From Anisus vortex (lineage: Eukaryota > Mollusca > Gastropoda > Planorbidae): DNA of 64,000 nucleotides. Location: contig OX421509.1 in the NCBI GenBank assembly GCA_949126835.1, positions 13,172,420 to 13,236,419 of the forward strand, in the 5' to 3' direction. The notes under the pieces were generated by a model. It made no database searches. It was given only the letters and a program-made list of their open reading frames with translations, and was not told the DNA's origin. A program made the translations under genes and the position numbers. This document shows positions 62,333-64,000 of this stretch, piece by piece (position 1 is the stretch's first letter; every line of letters begins with the position of its first letter).

Positions 62333-62570
62333 TTATATTATATATTACAGACGCTCCTTCTATAAAGAAGATTATTGCGTCATACGCACATTTCATGGTT
62401 AGAGTCTGGTCCTGCATTACTATTAGTGTTTTAAATGATGTTAAGTTACTGGTTTTACTAGGTTTGTTCAGGCAACCCATTCCATGCCTTGGATGCCACT
62501 CGGGAAGAACGAGTGTTATATATGCTTTTTTTCCCCCATAAGAGTTAAGGAAAGTCTTATGGTCCTTATG
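62333..62570 (-). repeat. LINE 3' end fragment (family L1)
   Basis: ATATTACAGACGCTCCTTCT, hairpin CTTCTATAAAGAAG, then GTTACTGGTTTTACTAGGTT and CAACCCATTCCATGCC (complement of the WNGLPEQ codons), to 62570. RT core missing. Confidence 0.75.
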
Positions 62571-63859
62571 CGTAACACTTATATTGTAGTAATTTTGTTT
62601 AAAATAGGCTTTCCAAATAAAGTAAGGGAGATTAAAACGATATAAACTTTTTCTTAGTAAAATATTAGTACGTGCTTTTTGTTTTGGTATTTCAATTTAG
62701 CATTAGAATATTAAATTTTTTTTTTTATAAAAATTAAGAACATAAGAAGTGGTACTGACGCGAAGACAAAGAAACAAAGAGAACTAGACTATAAACAAAC
62801 ACATAAACAGACAGACATTACAAACGAAGAACAGAACAATGATTTGTGTTTATACGTGTGTCTGTCACTCTGTCACATACAGTTTAGGCACTTCAATGGA
62901 AGGGTGGTAGGACCTAGACTATATGTTTACAATCCCAGTGACCTTTGTACTTTTTCATCTCTATAAAAAAAAAAGGAATATCTGAAGTTTTGTTACTCAC
63001 TAAGCATCGCTGGTGACAACAACAAATAAAAACAAAGCCACACAAATCTATCTTCAGCATCTGGGACAGACTGCAGCATACACCTCCTCCCCCATCCCAT
63101 CCCTCCTTATCAAGAAAAAAAAAAAAAAAAATCTAAAACTGATACCCTTTCATCAAACATTCCCCCCCCCCAACTCTCTTTCCTTCTTTCCATCTTTCGT
63201 TTCCCAGCATTCAGTAGCGTGCACGCTGCTATTTTTAGCACAGAGTGAGTAACGATCATTTCCGCTCACGAGACGTCCACGAGACAATAAGGGTATGTGG
63301 AGCGGGGGGGGGGGGGAGGGGAGGGGAGGAAAGGGTGGATGCGAAGTGGGGTGAGGATGGGGGGCAACGGCAAATGTCGAAAATCCGAACAGATGCGCGG
63401 AGTACCTCCCATGTAAATTGGTGATGGTGGAGATACGCACTGAAACGGGATGGGGGGGGGGGGGGGGGGGAGAAAGGGGGGGCGTCTATTTTTTGTTTTG
63501 ATTTGGTTTATAGAAGTTGACCCTAACCCTTGTCAAAATTTAGGAATCGGAAAATATTGTGGATTGAATTGATGGGTTGAATTATTGCAGTGTCCGAATG
63601 TCTGTGTGTGTAAGTGTGCTCTTTTATATCTTTTCTTCTTTCTATCCGTCTGCCCGCCTCGTGTGTCGGTCTGTCTATCGATCTGTCTATTCGACCAGAC
63701 TTGATTGATAATATATGTGAGGTACCCCAAGGATGTCTGTTGATTATTACTGACAAGCTTGCCCTCCATCTATTGATCTGCGCATATATCTATCACTAAA
63801 TATCTATAGATCTATACATCTATCAATCCATACATATTTTATATCAGATAATATATGTA

Positions 63860-63887
<28 letters not shown>
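62571..63887. other. non-coding low-complexity tract
   Basis: G/C runs at 63163-63172, 63305-63316 and 63449-63471, decayed (ATCT)n near 63660-63830 and (CT)n/(TA)n at 63852-63890. No exon. Confidence 0.55.
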
Positions 63888-63891
<4 letters not shown>

Positions 63892-64000
63892 CAAGCTAAA
63901 TTCCCCGGCGTTGCCCGGGGGTGGGGGAATAAAACTGGCCTATATAAGCTACCGTACATATAAAAATGGTATAAACTATAATGAACAGAAAGCTATAAGT
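63888..64000 (+). repeat. dispersed repeat with CCCGGCGTTGCCCGGG
   Basis: Begins after (TA)n with AAGCTAAATTCCCCGGCGTT, then GGCCTATATAAGCTACCGTA and TATAATGAACAGAAAGCTAT; the same words appear at 42500-42760. Cut by the window end. Confidence 0.5.

Noticed and set aside
63519..63533. CCCTAACCCTT as a telomere-like word
   Set aside because: Single occurrence, not an array.

Overview
The window is animal nuclear DNA. It is AT-rich, has spliced genes with GT-AG introns, and is crowded with SINEs, LINE 3' ends and short inverted-repeat transposons, with abundant microsatellites. Two tRNA-derived SINE families and the overall repeat style suggest a mollusc, most likely a heterobranch gastropod. 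That placement is inference; the only strongly recognisable protein, RPS27, is too conserved to place the animal.

Layout. (1) 1-7.49 kb: intergenic or first-intron DNA with repeats only. (2) 7.49-17.9 kb, + strand: a six-coding-exon gene whose exons join in frame into a 315-residue hydrophilic protein rich in Q, N, S and P that I do not recognise. Its introns hold SINEs, a LINE fragment, a 40-bp minisatellite and a nested transposon stack. (3) 17.9-24.85 kb: no coding exon; possibly a very long 3'UTR ending at an AATAAA at 24821. (4) 26.3-30.32 kb, + strand: a complete four-exon ribosomal protein gene, RPS27 (84 residues). (5) 39.25-30.4 kb, - strand: the last four coding exons of a type I membrane protein with a Sushi/CCP domain, one transmembrane helix and a long cytoplasmic tail with PPxY motifs, resembling SUSD6. 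Its N-terminal exon(s) were not found. Its likely poly(A) site lies about 100 bp from that of RPS27, so the two genes converge tail to tail. (6) 39.3-64 kb: no coding exon found; probably the 5' intron and upstream DNA of the Sushi gene. It has dispersed repeats, minisatellites and many long G runs. A CpG- and CCAAT-containing segment near 46.6-47.3 kb is a weak promoter/first-exon candidate.

The most informative content is the mobile-element record. SINE S1 occurs with two alternative 3' tails, each with a small hairpin; one tail matches the 3' end of a LINE also present here, which implies LINE-dependent mobilisation. SINE S2 has 13-14 bp target duplications. hAT-type elements have 8-bp target duplications (two perfect). 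A hAT element sits inside an S2 SINE and itself carries another SINE and another DNA element. A 560-570 bp element occurs twice, one copy inside a hAT MITE. Small palindromic MITEs occur three times. All identifications were made by reading the sequence; no database search was run.
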